A stretch of DNA of 64,000 bases. Source: an uncultured Bacteroidota bacterium (GTDB lineage: Bacteria > Bacteroidota > Bacteroidia > Flavobacteriales > Flavobacteriaceae). Shown here piece by piece: positions 55,116 to 62,731 of this stretch. The stretch lies in contig CACKBL010000006.1 of the NCBI GenBank assembly GCA_902598305.1, forward strand, positions 40,001-104,000, given 5' to 3'. The notes under the pieces are model-generated. The model did no database searches, was not told the DNA's origin, and saw only the letters and a list, made by a program, of their open reading frames with translations. How positions within the stretch are numbered: the stretch's first letter is position 1; every line of letters begins with the position of its first letter. A program made the position numbers and the translations under genes.

Positions 55116-56723
55116 TTAGAGATATTGATCGTTTAATTTGAAATTCGGAATGATTCTTGCTCTTGAAACTTGTTCGAAATCAAATGCAATTTCAATTAGT
55201 TTACTCTCACTCCAAGCTCTGCCAAAAAATGAAATTCCAACTGGAAGTCCATGAACATTTCCCATAGGTATAGTGATATTCGGGTAACCAGCTCGAGCTG
55301 CAGGGGAAGAACTTCCAATATGATAATTATCACCGTTTAAAAGATCTGAACTCCAAGCGGGACTACCAGTTGGAGATATAATTGCATCTAGATTGTATTT
55401 ATTCATAACCCTGTCAATACCCTCTTCTTTACTATATTTATTTAGTAAAAAAAGAGAATTTTTATATTTATCACCTTTCATCCCATCTGTTTCATTTGCT
55501 AGTTTTAAATATGCCTGATTAAAATATTTAAGTTCAATTGAATCTTTTTCATTGAACTCAATTAAGTCTTCTAAATTCTTTATCTGGGAACCATTTTTTA
55601 AATTTTTAAAATATTTGTTTAGTCCATCTTTATATTCGTGAAGCATTACGTTGTATGAATGAATACCATTGTCTCTGTGATTTATTGTATCTATCTCGAT
55701 AATTTCCGCACCCAGTGAACGAATCAATTTAATTGATTTTTTAAACAAAGTGTCAACATCGGCATTATATCCTTTCCTTCTAGATTTATTTCCTAGTGGT
55801 AAACTGTATACTCCAATCCTTTTATTTTTAATTCCTCCTTGTCTCAAAAATTTAGTGTAGTCCAATTTTTTATTAGGTATGGATAATGTTTTGGAATCCA
55901 AGGGGTCTTCACCTTTCATTGCATTGAGTGCTATAACTGCATCAGTTAGTGTTCTTGCCATTGGACCAGATGTATCTTGAGTAAATGAGATAGGAATAAT
56001 TCCTGTTCTACTAATAAGCCCAACTGTAGGTTTTATTCCTACTATCCCATTGGCATTTGATGGACACACGATTGAACCGTTAGTTTCAGTTCCAATAGCT
56101 AAAATGGTTAAATTAGCTGAGACAGCAACTCCGGACCCAGAGCTTGAACCACATGGATTTCTTGAAAGTACATAAGGATTTTTGGTTTGACCGTTAACAC
56201 CACTCCATCCACTTGTTGAATTTTGACCTCTAAAATTTGCCCATTCGCTTAAATTTGCTTTACCTAATATAATCGCACCTGACTCTCTTAGTTTTTTTAC
56301 TATAAATGCGTCCTTATTTGCTTTTGAATTAATCAAAGCTCTTGAACCTGCTGTTGTATTCATTTTATCACCAGTGTCGATATTATCTTTTAAAATTACT
56401 GGTATCCCATGTAAAGGACCCTTCAACTCACCTTTAGCTATTAGATTATCAAGTTCAGTTGCAATTTTAACGGCATCGGGATTGATTTGTATAATAGACC
56501 TTAGATTAGGACCAGCCATATCAATTTTTTTAATCCTGTCTATATATTTCTTTATAACCTCTACAGCTTTTATATCCCCATTTTTGTAACCATTAATTAG
56601 ACTTTCGATTGTTGATTCTAAATAGATAAAGTCGTTTAAGTCTTCTGTTTCGATTTTTTTTTGACAGCTATGAAGTACAAAAAAAGATAATATTAAAGTT
56701 ATTTTTAGTTTTAAATTAGACAT
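55116..56723 (-). CDS. Amidase-signature family lipoprotein
   Basis: A 535-residue exported amidase. SNLKLKITLILSFFVLHSCQKK is a lipoprotein signal with Cys near residue 20. The Ser-cisSer-Lys triad is visible: Lys in IPVILKDNIDTGD and the two Ser in NPCGSSSGSGVAVSANL with GTETNGSIVCPS. YPNITIPMGNVHGLPVGISFFGRAW closes the fold. Periplasmic or surface amidases of this type hydrolyse peptide-like or other amides; the substrate is unknown. It converges on metF and is divergent from the pheA leader. Confidence 0.92.
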   Translation of the reverse strand: MSNLKLKITLILSFFVLHSCQKKIETEDLNDFIYLESTIESLINGYKNGDIKAVEVIKKYIDRIKKIDMAGPNLRSIIQINPDAVKIATELDNLIAKGELKGPLHGIPVILKDNIDTGDKMNTTAGSRALINSKANKDAFIVKKLRESGAIILGKANLSEWANFRGQNSTSGWSGVNGQTKNPYVLSRNPCGSSSGSGVAVSANLTILAIGTETNGSIVCPSNANGIVGIKPTVGLISRTGIIPISFTQDTSGPMARTLTDAVIALNAMKGEDPLDSKTLSIPNKKLDYTKFLRQGGIKNKRIGVYSLPLGNKSRRKGYNADVDTLFKKSIKLIRSLGAEIIEIDTINHRDNGIHSYNVMLHEYKDGLNKYFKNLKNGSQIKNLEDLIEFNEKDSIELKYFNQAYLKLANETDGMKGDKYKNSLFLLNKYSKEEGIDRVMNKYNLDAIISPTGSPAWSSDLLNGDNYHIGSSSPAARAGYPNITIPMGNVHGLPVGISFFGRAWSESKLIEIAFDFEQVSRARIIPNFKLNDQYL

Positions 56724-56784
56724 GATTATATTGTAATTTTAAAACTTAATTTAATAATTGTTATTTAATTAACATATTAAATAT

Positions 56785-56815
56785 TTTGTTTTTATCTCTT
56801 AGGATATTAGATTTG
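56785..56815 (+). promoter_or_regulatory. Promoter of the Phe/Tyr attenuator and operon
   Basis: TTTG (56785-56788) and TAGATTTG (56808-56815) are 19 bases apart, a very good match to Bacteroidota -33 and -7 elements. The -7 box ends eight bases before the leader-peptide ATG at 56824, so the 5' leader is only a few bases. Confidence 0.75.
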
Positions 56816-56823
56816 CAGCTTAA

Positions 56824-56883
56824 ATGATAACAAAAATTACAACTTACTTTTACTTCTTCTACTTTTATTTTTATAATAGTTAG
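56824..56883 (+). CDS. pheL: Phe/Tyr leader peptide (attenuator peptide)
   Basis: A 19-codon frame encodes MITKITTYFYFFYFYFYNS and ends at TAG (56881-56883). Codons 8-17 are ten aromatic codons in a row (five Tyr, five Phe). It has a strong promoter directly upstream and lies between that promoter and a terminator before pheA. It is read here as a sensor of charged tRNA-Phe and tRNA-Tyr: a ribosome that stalls on these codons leaves the antiterminator arm starting at the stop codon free. pheL is used by analogy with the enterobacterial leader; no sequence homology is implied. Confidence 0.85.
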   Translation: MITKITTYFYFFYFYFYNS

Positions 56884-56920
56884 GACTATGGTATATAATT
56901 ATAAGTAAAATAATAGTCCT
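56882..56920 (+). promoter_or_regulatory. Antiterminator hairpin of the Phe/Tyr attenuator
   Basis: AGGACTAT (56882-56889), which starts inside the leader stop codon, is perfectly complementary to ATAGTCCT (56913-56920). That second arm is also the left arm of the terminator, so the two structures exclude each other. A possible protecting pair, TTTTACTT (56848-56855) with AAGTAAAA (56903-56910), is weaker evidence. Confidence 0.75.
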
Positions 56921-56942
56921 GATTTTTCAGGACTTTTTTTTT
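56915..56942 (+). terminator. Intrinsic terminator (attenuator) before pheA
   Basis: AGTCCTGA (56915-56922) pairs perfectly with TCAGGACT (56927-56934) across a four-T loop and is followed by eight T (56935-56942). It lies ten bases before the pheA ATG, inside the operon leader, so it acts as a regulated stop rather than the end of a transcript. Confidence 0.9.
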
Positions 56943-56951
56943 AAATAAAAA

Positions 56952-57773
56952 ATGAAAATAGCTATTCAAGGCATTAAAGGTTCTTTTCACCACTTAGTTG
57001 CTCTAAATTATTTTGGACCAACAGTTGATGTAATTGAATGTATTACTTTTCAAGAAATTTTTGATAAGTTAAATCAAAAAGAAGTTGAAAGAGGAGTAAT
57101 GGCTCTTGAAAATTCAATTGCAGGATCAATTCTACCAAATTATGCTTTGATTGATGACTATAATATGCATGTAATAGGTGAGTACAATTTTTCCATTGAT
57201 CATAATTTGATGTGTTTAGAAAGCCAAAAATTCGAAGATATTAAAGAAGTGCACTCTCATCCAATGGCACTTCTTCAATGTAAGCAATTTTTTAATGATT
57301 ATGGACATATTAGATTAGTAGAGGCAACTGATACAGCAAAAGTAGCTCAACAAATTTCTGAGAAGAAATTAAAAGGAATTGCAGCTATAGCGTCAAAAGA
57401 AGCTGCTGAAACTTACAATCTAAATATAATATCAGAATCTATTCAGACTATAAATAATAATGTGACGCGATTTGTTATTTTAAAAAATAACTCTGAGCCT
57501 TACAAAGTAGAATCTTATAACAAGGCATCTCTTAAATTTATCTTAGATCACCAAAGGGGAAGTCTAGCTGCTATATTAAATGTTTTAAGTGATTGTCTTT
57601 TAAACCTAACCAAGATACAATCTCTACCGGTTATAAAAACTCCAGGGAAGTATGCTTTTTTTGTTGACGTAAAATTTGAAAATACAGAGTTTTTTCAAAA
57701 AGCTGTTTCAATACTCAAAATTATGGCTTTAGAATTTAAAATAATAGGTCAATACTTGGAATTTAAAAAATAA
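56952..57773 (+). CDS. pheA: Prephenate dehydratase
   Basis: A 273-residue enzyme converting prephenate to phenylpyruvate for Phe synthesis. IAIQGIKGSFHHLVALNYF opens it; VMALENSIAGSILPNYALI and VTRFVILKN are catalytic-domain motifs (the Thr-Arg-Phe triad). The C-terminal ACT domain (FILDHQRGSLAAILNVLSD; IKTPGKYAFFVDV) should bind Phe for feedback inhibition. It has no chorismate mutase part, which is instead fused to the DAHP synthase three genes on. It is first in the operon behind the attenuator. Its stop overlaps the next ATG (TAATG). Confidence 0.95.
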   Translation: MKIAIQGIKGSFHHLVALNYFGPTVDVIECITFQEIFDKLNQKEVERGVMALENSIAGSILPNYALIDDYNMHVIGEYNFSIDHNLMCLESQKFEDIKEVHSHPMALLQCKQFFNDYGHIRLVEATDTAKVAQQISEKKLKGIAAIASKEAAETYNLNIISESIQTINNNVTRFVILKNNSEPYKVESYNKASLKFILDHQRGSLAAILNVLSDCLLNLTKIQSLPVIKTPGKYAFFVDVKFENTEFFQKAVSILKIMALEFKIIGQYLEFKK

Positions 57774-58921
57774 TGTTTACGGCTGAAAGATTAAAATATG
57801 TAGATGAATATTATTTCTCAAAAAAAATGAGAGAAATAAATAATTATATTTCTTCTGGAAGGCCAATAATCAACATGGCTATTGGAAGCCCCGATTTATC
57901 TCCCAGTCTTGAAGTAAAAAAAGCTTTATCTGAAAGCATTGCTGATGAAAAATCAAGTATGTACCAAAGTTACAATGGATTGCCAGAACTGAGAGAGGCT
58001 ATTTCAAATTTTTATTATAAACAATATGGCGTAAAAATAAATTCTACTTATGAAATTTTACCATTAATGGGTTCAAAAGAGGGTGTTATGCACATTTCTA
58101 TGGCTTTTCTAAACAAGGGAGACAGTGTATTAATTCCAAATCCAGGATATCCTACATATGGCGCAGTCTCAAAATTATTAGGAGCAAAGATATTGAATTA
58201 TAATTTGTCAGAGGAAAATAAATGGTATCCAAAAATGGATGATTTAGAAAGCTTGAATCCAAAAAATATCAAATTAATGTGGATAAATTATCCTCACATG
58301 CCAACGGGTGCAGATTTTGATAAAAAAAAATTAAATGAATTAATTTTTTGGGCAAAGAAAAATAATATCATTTTAATAAATGACAATCCATATAGTTTTA
58401 TTTTAAATAAAAAACCTAGAAGTATTTTAACACTAAAGAGTTCAAAAGGAGTTGCAATAGAACTGAATTCACTTAGTAAATCATTTAATATGGCAGGATG
58501 GAGAGTTGGTATGATGGTAGGAGAATCAAAGTATATAGATGCTGTTTTAAAAGTAAAATCAAATTTTGATTCGGGAATGTTTTATTGTGTTCAGCACGGA
58601 GCAATAAAAGCATTGGCTAGTAGTCAAAAATGGTTTGATAGCCTTAACAAAGAATATTTTAAAAGAAGAAAATTAGCAGAACAAATTGCAGATGAACTTA
58701 ATCTTTCATATTATAAAAATGGTGTTGGGATGTTTTTATGGTGTAAAATTTTAAATGATTCTTTAAAGTCAGAAGATTATGTTGACTTTTTGTTGGATAA
58801 ATATGATTTTTTTGTTTCTCCTGGATCAATTTTTGGGTCTCAAGGTGAAGGATATGTTAGGATTTCTTTATGTACAGATACAAAAAAAATGAATCAAGTT
58901 TTAAAAAGATTGAAATCATGA
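57773..58921 (+). CDS. Class I/II aminotransferase (probably aromatic)
   Basis: A 382-residue PLP aminotransferase. INMAIGSPDLSPS, MYQSYNGLPELREAISNFY, IPNPGYPTYGAV, WINYPHMPTGADF and NSLSKSFNMAGWRVGM (Schiff-base Lys) are present in order. The usual NNPSNPTG block is NYPHMPTG here, as in the DAP/aromatic branch. Its position between pheA and tyrA strongly suggests it makes Phe and Tyr from phenylpyruvate and hydroxyphenylpyruvate. Its stop overlaps the tyrA ATG by ATGA. Confidence 0.88.
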   Translation: MFTAERLKYVDEYYFSKKMREINNYISSGRPIINMAIGSPDLSPSLEVKKALSESIADEKSSMYQSYNGLPELREAISNFYYKQYGVKINSTYEILPLMGSKEGVMHISMAFLNKGDSVLIPNPGYPTYGAVSKLLGAKILNYNLSEENKWYPKMDDLESLNPKNIKLMWINYPHMPTGADFDKKKLNELIFWAKKNNIILINDNPYSFILNKKPRSILTLKSSKGVAIELNSLSKSFNMAGWRVGMMVGESKYIDAVLKVKSNFDSGMFYCVQHGAIKALASSQKWFDSLNKEYFKRRKLAEQIADELNLSYYKNGVGMFLWCKILNDSLKSEDYVDFLLDKYDFFVSPGSIFGSQGEGYVRISLCTDTKKMNQVLKRLKS

Positions 58922-59775
58922 AATTATTTTTAATTGGAACCGGTTTAATAGGAGGTTCTATGTCGAAAGATTTAAGGAATCTTTTAGGTAATATTCAAAT
59001 ACACGGAATTGATAAAAATGAATTAAGTGTGAAACGTGCAAAGAATATTGGAGTGATTGATATTATCGATAATATAGAAAATTTAAACATTGCTGATAGG
59101 GTTATTTTATCTGTTCCTGTCAGTGAAAGTTTGAAAATTTTACCTTTTATTCTTGATAATTTGAATAAAGATGCTTTAGTATGGGATGTTGGTTCAACAA
59201 AATTTAGTTTGTGTAAGTCAGTTGAAAAACATTCTAATAGAGATCAATTTCTAGCCACTCATCCAATAGCAGGTAACGAACTTTCTGGGCCTGAGGCAAG
59301 CGCAGAAAATCTCTTCAATGGAAAAATTCAGATTCTTTGTGAGAAAAATAAGACAAGACCTGATTTACTACAATGGGCTGAATCAATTTTTAATTTGATG
59401 GGGATGAAAATTAGATATATGGACCCAGAAGAGCATGATAAAAAAATGGCAATAGTCTCACATTTGTCTCATATAAGTTCTTTCATGCTTGGAAAGACGG
59501 TTATGGAGTCCGAAAAAAATAATCAAAATATATTGGATTTTGCAGGAAGTGGATTTGAGTCTACTGTAAGATTGGCAAAAAGTTCACCGGAAATGTGGTC
59601 TTCTATTTTTAAAGATAATAGGAAAAATATACTTGAAATTTTGAACGCATATATTGAAAATCTAAAACAATTTCAGTTGAAAATTGAAAATGAAAATTAT
59701 ATTGATTTAAAAAGTCAAATGATTAAAACAAATAAACTAAAGAAAATACTTGATACAATTAAACCTAAAAATTAA
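58918..59775 (+). CDS. tyrA: Prephenate dehydrogenase
   Basis: A 285-residue NAD(P) enzyme that makes hydroxyphenylpyruvate for Tyr synthesis. The start at 58918 gives MKLFLIGTGLIGGSMSKDL, the nucleotide-binding fold; an earlier in-frame ATG lies inside the upstream gene. VWDVGSTKFSLC, THPIAGNELSGPEAS (catalytic His) and VSHLSHISSFML are family motifs. No ACT domain is visible at the C-terminus. It is coupled to the aminotransferase by ATGA and lies six bases before the DAHP synthase. Confidence 0.94.
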   Translation: MKLFLIGTGLIGGSMSKDLRNLLGNIQIHGIDKNELSVKRAKNIGVIDIIDNIENLNIADRVILSVPVSESLKILPFILDNLNKDALVWDVGSTKFSLCKSVEKHSNRDQFLATHPIAGNELSGPEASAENLFNGKIQILCEKNKTRPDLLQWAESIFNLMGMKIRYMDPEEHDKKMAIVSHLSHISSFMLGKTVMESEKNNQNILDFAGSGFESTVRLAKSSPEMWSSIFKDNRKNILEILNAYIENLKQFQLKIENENYIDLKSQMIKTNKLKKILDTIKPKN

Positions 59776-59781
59776 ATCAAA

Positions 59782-60864
59782 ATGGAAATAAAAATAAAAA
59801 CAAACGATTGGTTAAAAAAATTTAATTTGTCCCATCCGCTTGTTATTGCAGGTCCTTGTAGTGCTGAAACGGAGGAACAGGTTCTTAAGATAGCTCATCA
59901 ATTAAAGAAAACAGATGTTACTATTTACAGAGCTGGAATTTGGAAACCCAGAACTAGACCTGGTAATTTTGAAGGTGTTGGTTCCATAGGTTTAAAATGG
60001 CTTCAGAGGGTTAAAAAAGAAACTGGGCTTTTAACAGCTACGGAGGTAGCTAATAAGGATCATGTAAAATTAGCATTGGAACACAATATTGATGTATTAT
60101 GGATTGGAGCCAGATCAACAGTTAGTCCTTTTATTGTTCAAGAAATTGCAGATTCATTAAATGGGACAGACAAAATAGTTCTAGTAAAAAATCCAGTCAA
60201 CCCTGACCTCTCACTATGGCTGGGTGCTATTGAAAGACTTCAGTCTGCAGACATTAGTAAATTAGGCCTTATTCATAGAGGTTTTTCATCTCAAGGAAAA
60301 TCGAAGTATAGAAATAACCCTGAATGGCAAATTGCTATTGAAGCAAAAAATAAGTTTCCTGATATTCCAATTATTTGTGATCCGTCTCATATTTCAGGAC
60401 GAAGAGACCTAATTTTTGATCTTAGTCAAATGGCATTGGATCTTAATTTTGATGGTTTGATGATTGAAACTCATATAGATCCTGATAATGCCTGGAGTGA
60501 CGCCGCTCAACAGGTAACTCCAAATCGATTGATACAAATAATGAAAGATTTAAAAATGCGAAATACAACTATCGAACAGAAAGACTATGTTGATGAATTA
60601 GATAATTTAAGAACACAAATTGATATAGCTGACCAAAATCTGCTTCAAATTCTTGGAGAAAGAATGAAAATTTCTGATTCTATAGGAAAGTTGAAAAAGA
60701 AAAATAATGTTGCTGTTCTTCAGAACAAGAGATGGAATGAAATACTTGGTAAAATGGTGCTTGATGGCGAAAATCACGGATTATCTGAAGAATTTGTGTT
60801 AAAATTATTTAAAGCAATTCATCAAGAATCAATTAATCATCAGGAAAAATTAATTGTTAAATAA
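59782..60864 (+). CDS. Bifunctional DAHP synthase / chorismate mutase
   Basis: A 360-residue fusion. Residues about 1-255 are a DAHP synthase, the first enzyme of the shikimate pathway: HPLVIAGPCSAETEEQ, YRAGIWKPRTRPGNFEGVG, LWIGARSTVSPF and CDPSHISGRRDL are its substrate and metal motifs. Residues about 270-360 are an AroQ-type chorismate mutase (DELDNLRTQIDIADQNLLQILGERM). So both the pathway entry and the Phe/Tyr branch point are in one protein, under the Phe/Tyr attenuator. The fusion is usual in Bacteroidota. Confidence 0.95.
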   Translation: MEIKIKTNDWLKKFNLSHPLVIAGPCSAETEEQVLKIAHQLKKTDVTIYRAGIWKPRTRPGNFEGVGSIGLKWLQRVKKETGLLTATEVANKDHVKLALEHNIDVLWIGARSTVSPFIVQEIADSLNGTDKIVLVKNPVNPDLSLWLGAIERLQSADISKLGLIHRGFSSQGKSKYRNNPEWQIAIEAKNKFPDIPIICDPSHISGRRDLIFDLSQMALDLNFDGLMIETHIDPDNAWSDAAQQVTPNRLIQIMKDLKMRNTTIEQKDYVDELDNLRTQIDIADQNLLQILGERMKISDSIGKLKKKNNVAVLQNKRWNEILGKMVLDGENHGLSEEFVLKLFKAIHQESINHQEKLIVK

Positions 60865-60865
60865 A

Positions 60866-62056
60866 TTAATAATTTGCTAAAACATTTTTGATTCTGGTAG
60901 CAGCTTCTATTATTTCTTCTTTCGAAGCAGCGTATGAAATCCTTAAGCAATTTTTATTTCCAAATGAGTCCCCAGAAACTGTGGCTACTTTTGCTTCTTC
61001 TAGTATGGTCATCGCAAAATCATTAGCATCATTAATAATTTTACCCCTTATTTTTTTGCCAAAATAAAATGAAATATCTGGAAAGAGATAAAATGCTCCC
61101 GATGGTTTTAAAAGTTTAAATCCGGGAATTTTTGAAATCAAATCAAAAATTAATTCTTTTCTAGAATTAAATTCATCAATCATATACCTTATTTTAGATA
61201 CCGGAGCAGTAAGGGCTGTAATTGCCGATCTTTGAGCTATGCAATTAGCAGCACTGGTAATTTGGCCTTGAAACTTGTTACAAGCTTTAGCAATAAATTC
61301 TGGTGCCCCTATATATCCAATCCTCCACCCTGTCATAGAAAATGCTTTTGCGAGACCATTTACAGTTATTGTTCTATCGAACATGTTAGGGAGGTTGGCA
61401 AAACTAAAGTGTTTTTCTCCGTAAATAATATGTTCGTATATTTCATCTGACAAAACATAAGTATTGGGATAGTCTTTAAGTATTTTAGCAAATTCATATA
61501 ATTCTTTTTCAGAGTAAACTATACCACTAGGATTATTTGGTGAATTGAACATTATTAATTTAGTTTTGGATGTCAATTCAGATTTTAACTGAGCTGTAGT
61601 TATTTTAAAACCATTTTCCATTGAAGTTGGAATAATTTTGAATTTAGCCTCGGACAAAGTAACAATTGCAGAATAGCTGACCCAATACGGAGCGGGAATT
61701 AAAACTTCATCACCTTTGTTTAAAAGAGCCATACAAACGTTTGCTATAGACTGCTTAGCTCCGGTTGAAACTACAATTTGGGAAGGATTATAATTTAAAT
61801 TATTATCTCTTTCAAATTTTTCACAAATTGCATTTTTTAATTCTAAATATCCGTCTACAGGAGGGTACGAGTGGTAATTTTCTTCAATAGCTTTTATTGC
61901 TGCTTCTTTTACAAAATCTGGAGTATTAAAGTCAGGTTCGCCTAGACTTAAACTTATTACATCTACTCCACTATTTTTTAATTCTCTTGCTTTGGCTGCC
62001 ATAGTTAGGGTAGCTGAAGCTGGCAAATTTTCAATTCGTTCCGAAAGTTTATTCAT
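60866..62056 (-). CDS. Aspartate (PLP-dependent class I) aminotransferase
   Basis: A 396-residue aminotransferase of the AspC/prephenate aminotransferase type. ISLSLGEPDFNTPDFVKEAA, YPPVDGYLELKNAI, PAPYWVSYSAI, NSPNNPSGIVYSEKEL, LSDEIYEHIIYGEKHFSF and VNGLAKAFSMTGWRIGYIG (Schiff-base Lys) are all typical. It probably links aspartate and oxaloacetate and may also act on aromatic keto acids. It converges on the DAHP synthase with one base between stops and is divergent from rsmG. Confidence 0.92.
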   Translation of the reverse strand: MNKLSERIENLPASATLTMAAKARELKNSGVDVISLSLGEPDFNTPDFVKEAAIKAIEENYHSYPPVDGYLELKNAICEKFERDNNLNYNPSQIVVSTGAKQSIANVCMALLNKGDEVLIPAPYWVSYSAIVTLSEAKFKIIPTSMENGFKITTAQLKSELTSKTKLIMFNSPNNPSGIVYSEKELYEFAKILKDYPNTYVLSDEIYEHIIYGEKHFSFANLPNMFDRTITVNGLAKAFSMTGWRIGYIGAPEFIAKACNKFQGQITSAANCIAQRSAITALTAPVSKIRYMIDEFNSRKELIFDLISKIPGFKLLKPSGAFYLFPDISFYFGKKIRGKIINDANDFAMTILEEAKVATVSGDSFGNKNCLRISYAASKEEIIEAATRIKNVLANY

Positions 62057-62062
62057 TATGGT

Positions 62063-62070
62063 TATGTTTG
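62063..62070 (+). promoter_or_regulatory. Promoter box for rsmG
   Basis: TATGTTTG matches TAnnTTTG. It covers an upstream in-frame TTG (62068), so that codon is not in the transcript; the GTG at 62113 is the likely start. Confidence 0.5.
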
Positions 62071-62112
62071 TATAATCTTAGATGTAAAAATAAATTAATT
62101 GTTTCAAAATTT

Positions 62113-62727
62113 GTGGAACTTAAAAAAAAATTTCCTGTGCTATCAAATTCACAAATTGATAAGTTTCTGCTTTTTGAAAAATTATTTAAAAATTGGAATT
62201 ATAAAGTCAATTTAATTTCGAGAAAGGACATTAATTTTTTATTCGAAAGACATATTTGTTATTCTTTAGCAATTACATTTTTTTTCAAATTTAAATCTAA
62301 AACTAAAATATTGGATGTTGGAACTGGTGGAGGTTTCCCAGGTATACCTCTTGCTATTTTTTTTCCAGAAGTTGAATTTACATTAATTGACAGAACTGAA
62401 AAGAAAATAAAAATTATTGACTCGATTAAAAAAGAGTTAAAAATCAAAAATGTCAAGACTAAAGTTGGTGATGTAAAAAATTTAAAATCTAAATTTAATT
62501 TTGTTCTAGGTCGTGCCGTAACAAAAATGGAAAAATTTGTTCCGCTTGTCAAAAAAAACATTTTGATGCATAATGATGAATCTGGAATAATTTATTTGAA
62601 AGGGGGTGAACTTCTTTACGAAAAGGAAAAATTCCCTAACATTAAGATTTATAAATTAAAAAATAATTTCAAGTCAGAATTTTTTGAAACCAAAAAAGTC
62701 ATATATATACCAAAAAATGATTTTTAA
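62113..62727 (+). CDS. rsmG: 16S rRNA (guanine-527 N7)-methyltransferase
   Basis: A 204-residue SAM-dependent enzyme that methylates G527 of 16S rRNA. The GTG start at 62113 gives the family's normal beginning (MELKKKFPVLSNSQIDKF). FKNWNYKVNLISRKD is the N-terminal block, ILDVGTGGGFPGIPLAIFFP the SAM motif, TLIDRTEKKIKIIDSI the second strand and LGRAVTKMEKFVPLV the third. It is convergent with the P5C dehydrogenase gene. Confidence 0.92.
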   Translation: MELKKKFPVLSNSQIDKFLLFEKLFKNWNYKVNLISRKDINFLFERHICYSLAITFFFKFKSKTKILDVGTGGGFPGIPLAIFFPEVEFTLIDRTEKKIKIIDSIKKELKIKNVKTKVGDVKNLKSKFNFVLGRAVTKMEKFVPLVKKNILMHNDESGIIYLKGGELLYEKEKFPNIKIYKLKNNFKSEFFETKKVIYIPKNDF

Positions 62728-62731
62728 TATC

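Noticed and set aside
58870..58917. A 16-codon N-terminal extension of tyrA
   Set aside because: It lies within the aminotransferase gene, and the nucleotide-binding fold begins right at the ATG at 58918, with an ATGA overlap.
62068..62112. A 15-codon N-terminal extension of rsmG from a TTG
   Set aside because: The TTG is inside the TATGTTTG promoter box, and homologues begin at the MELKKKF-like segment given by the GTG at 62113.
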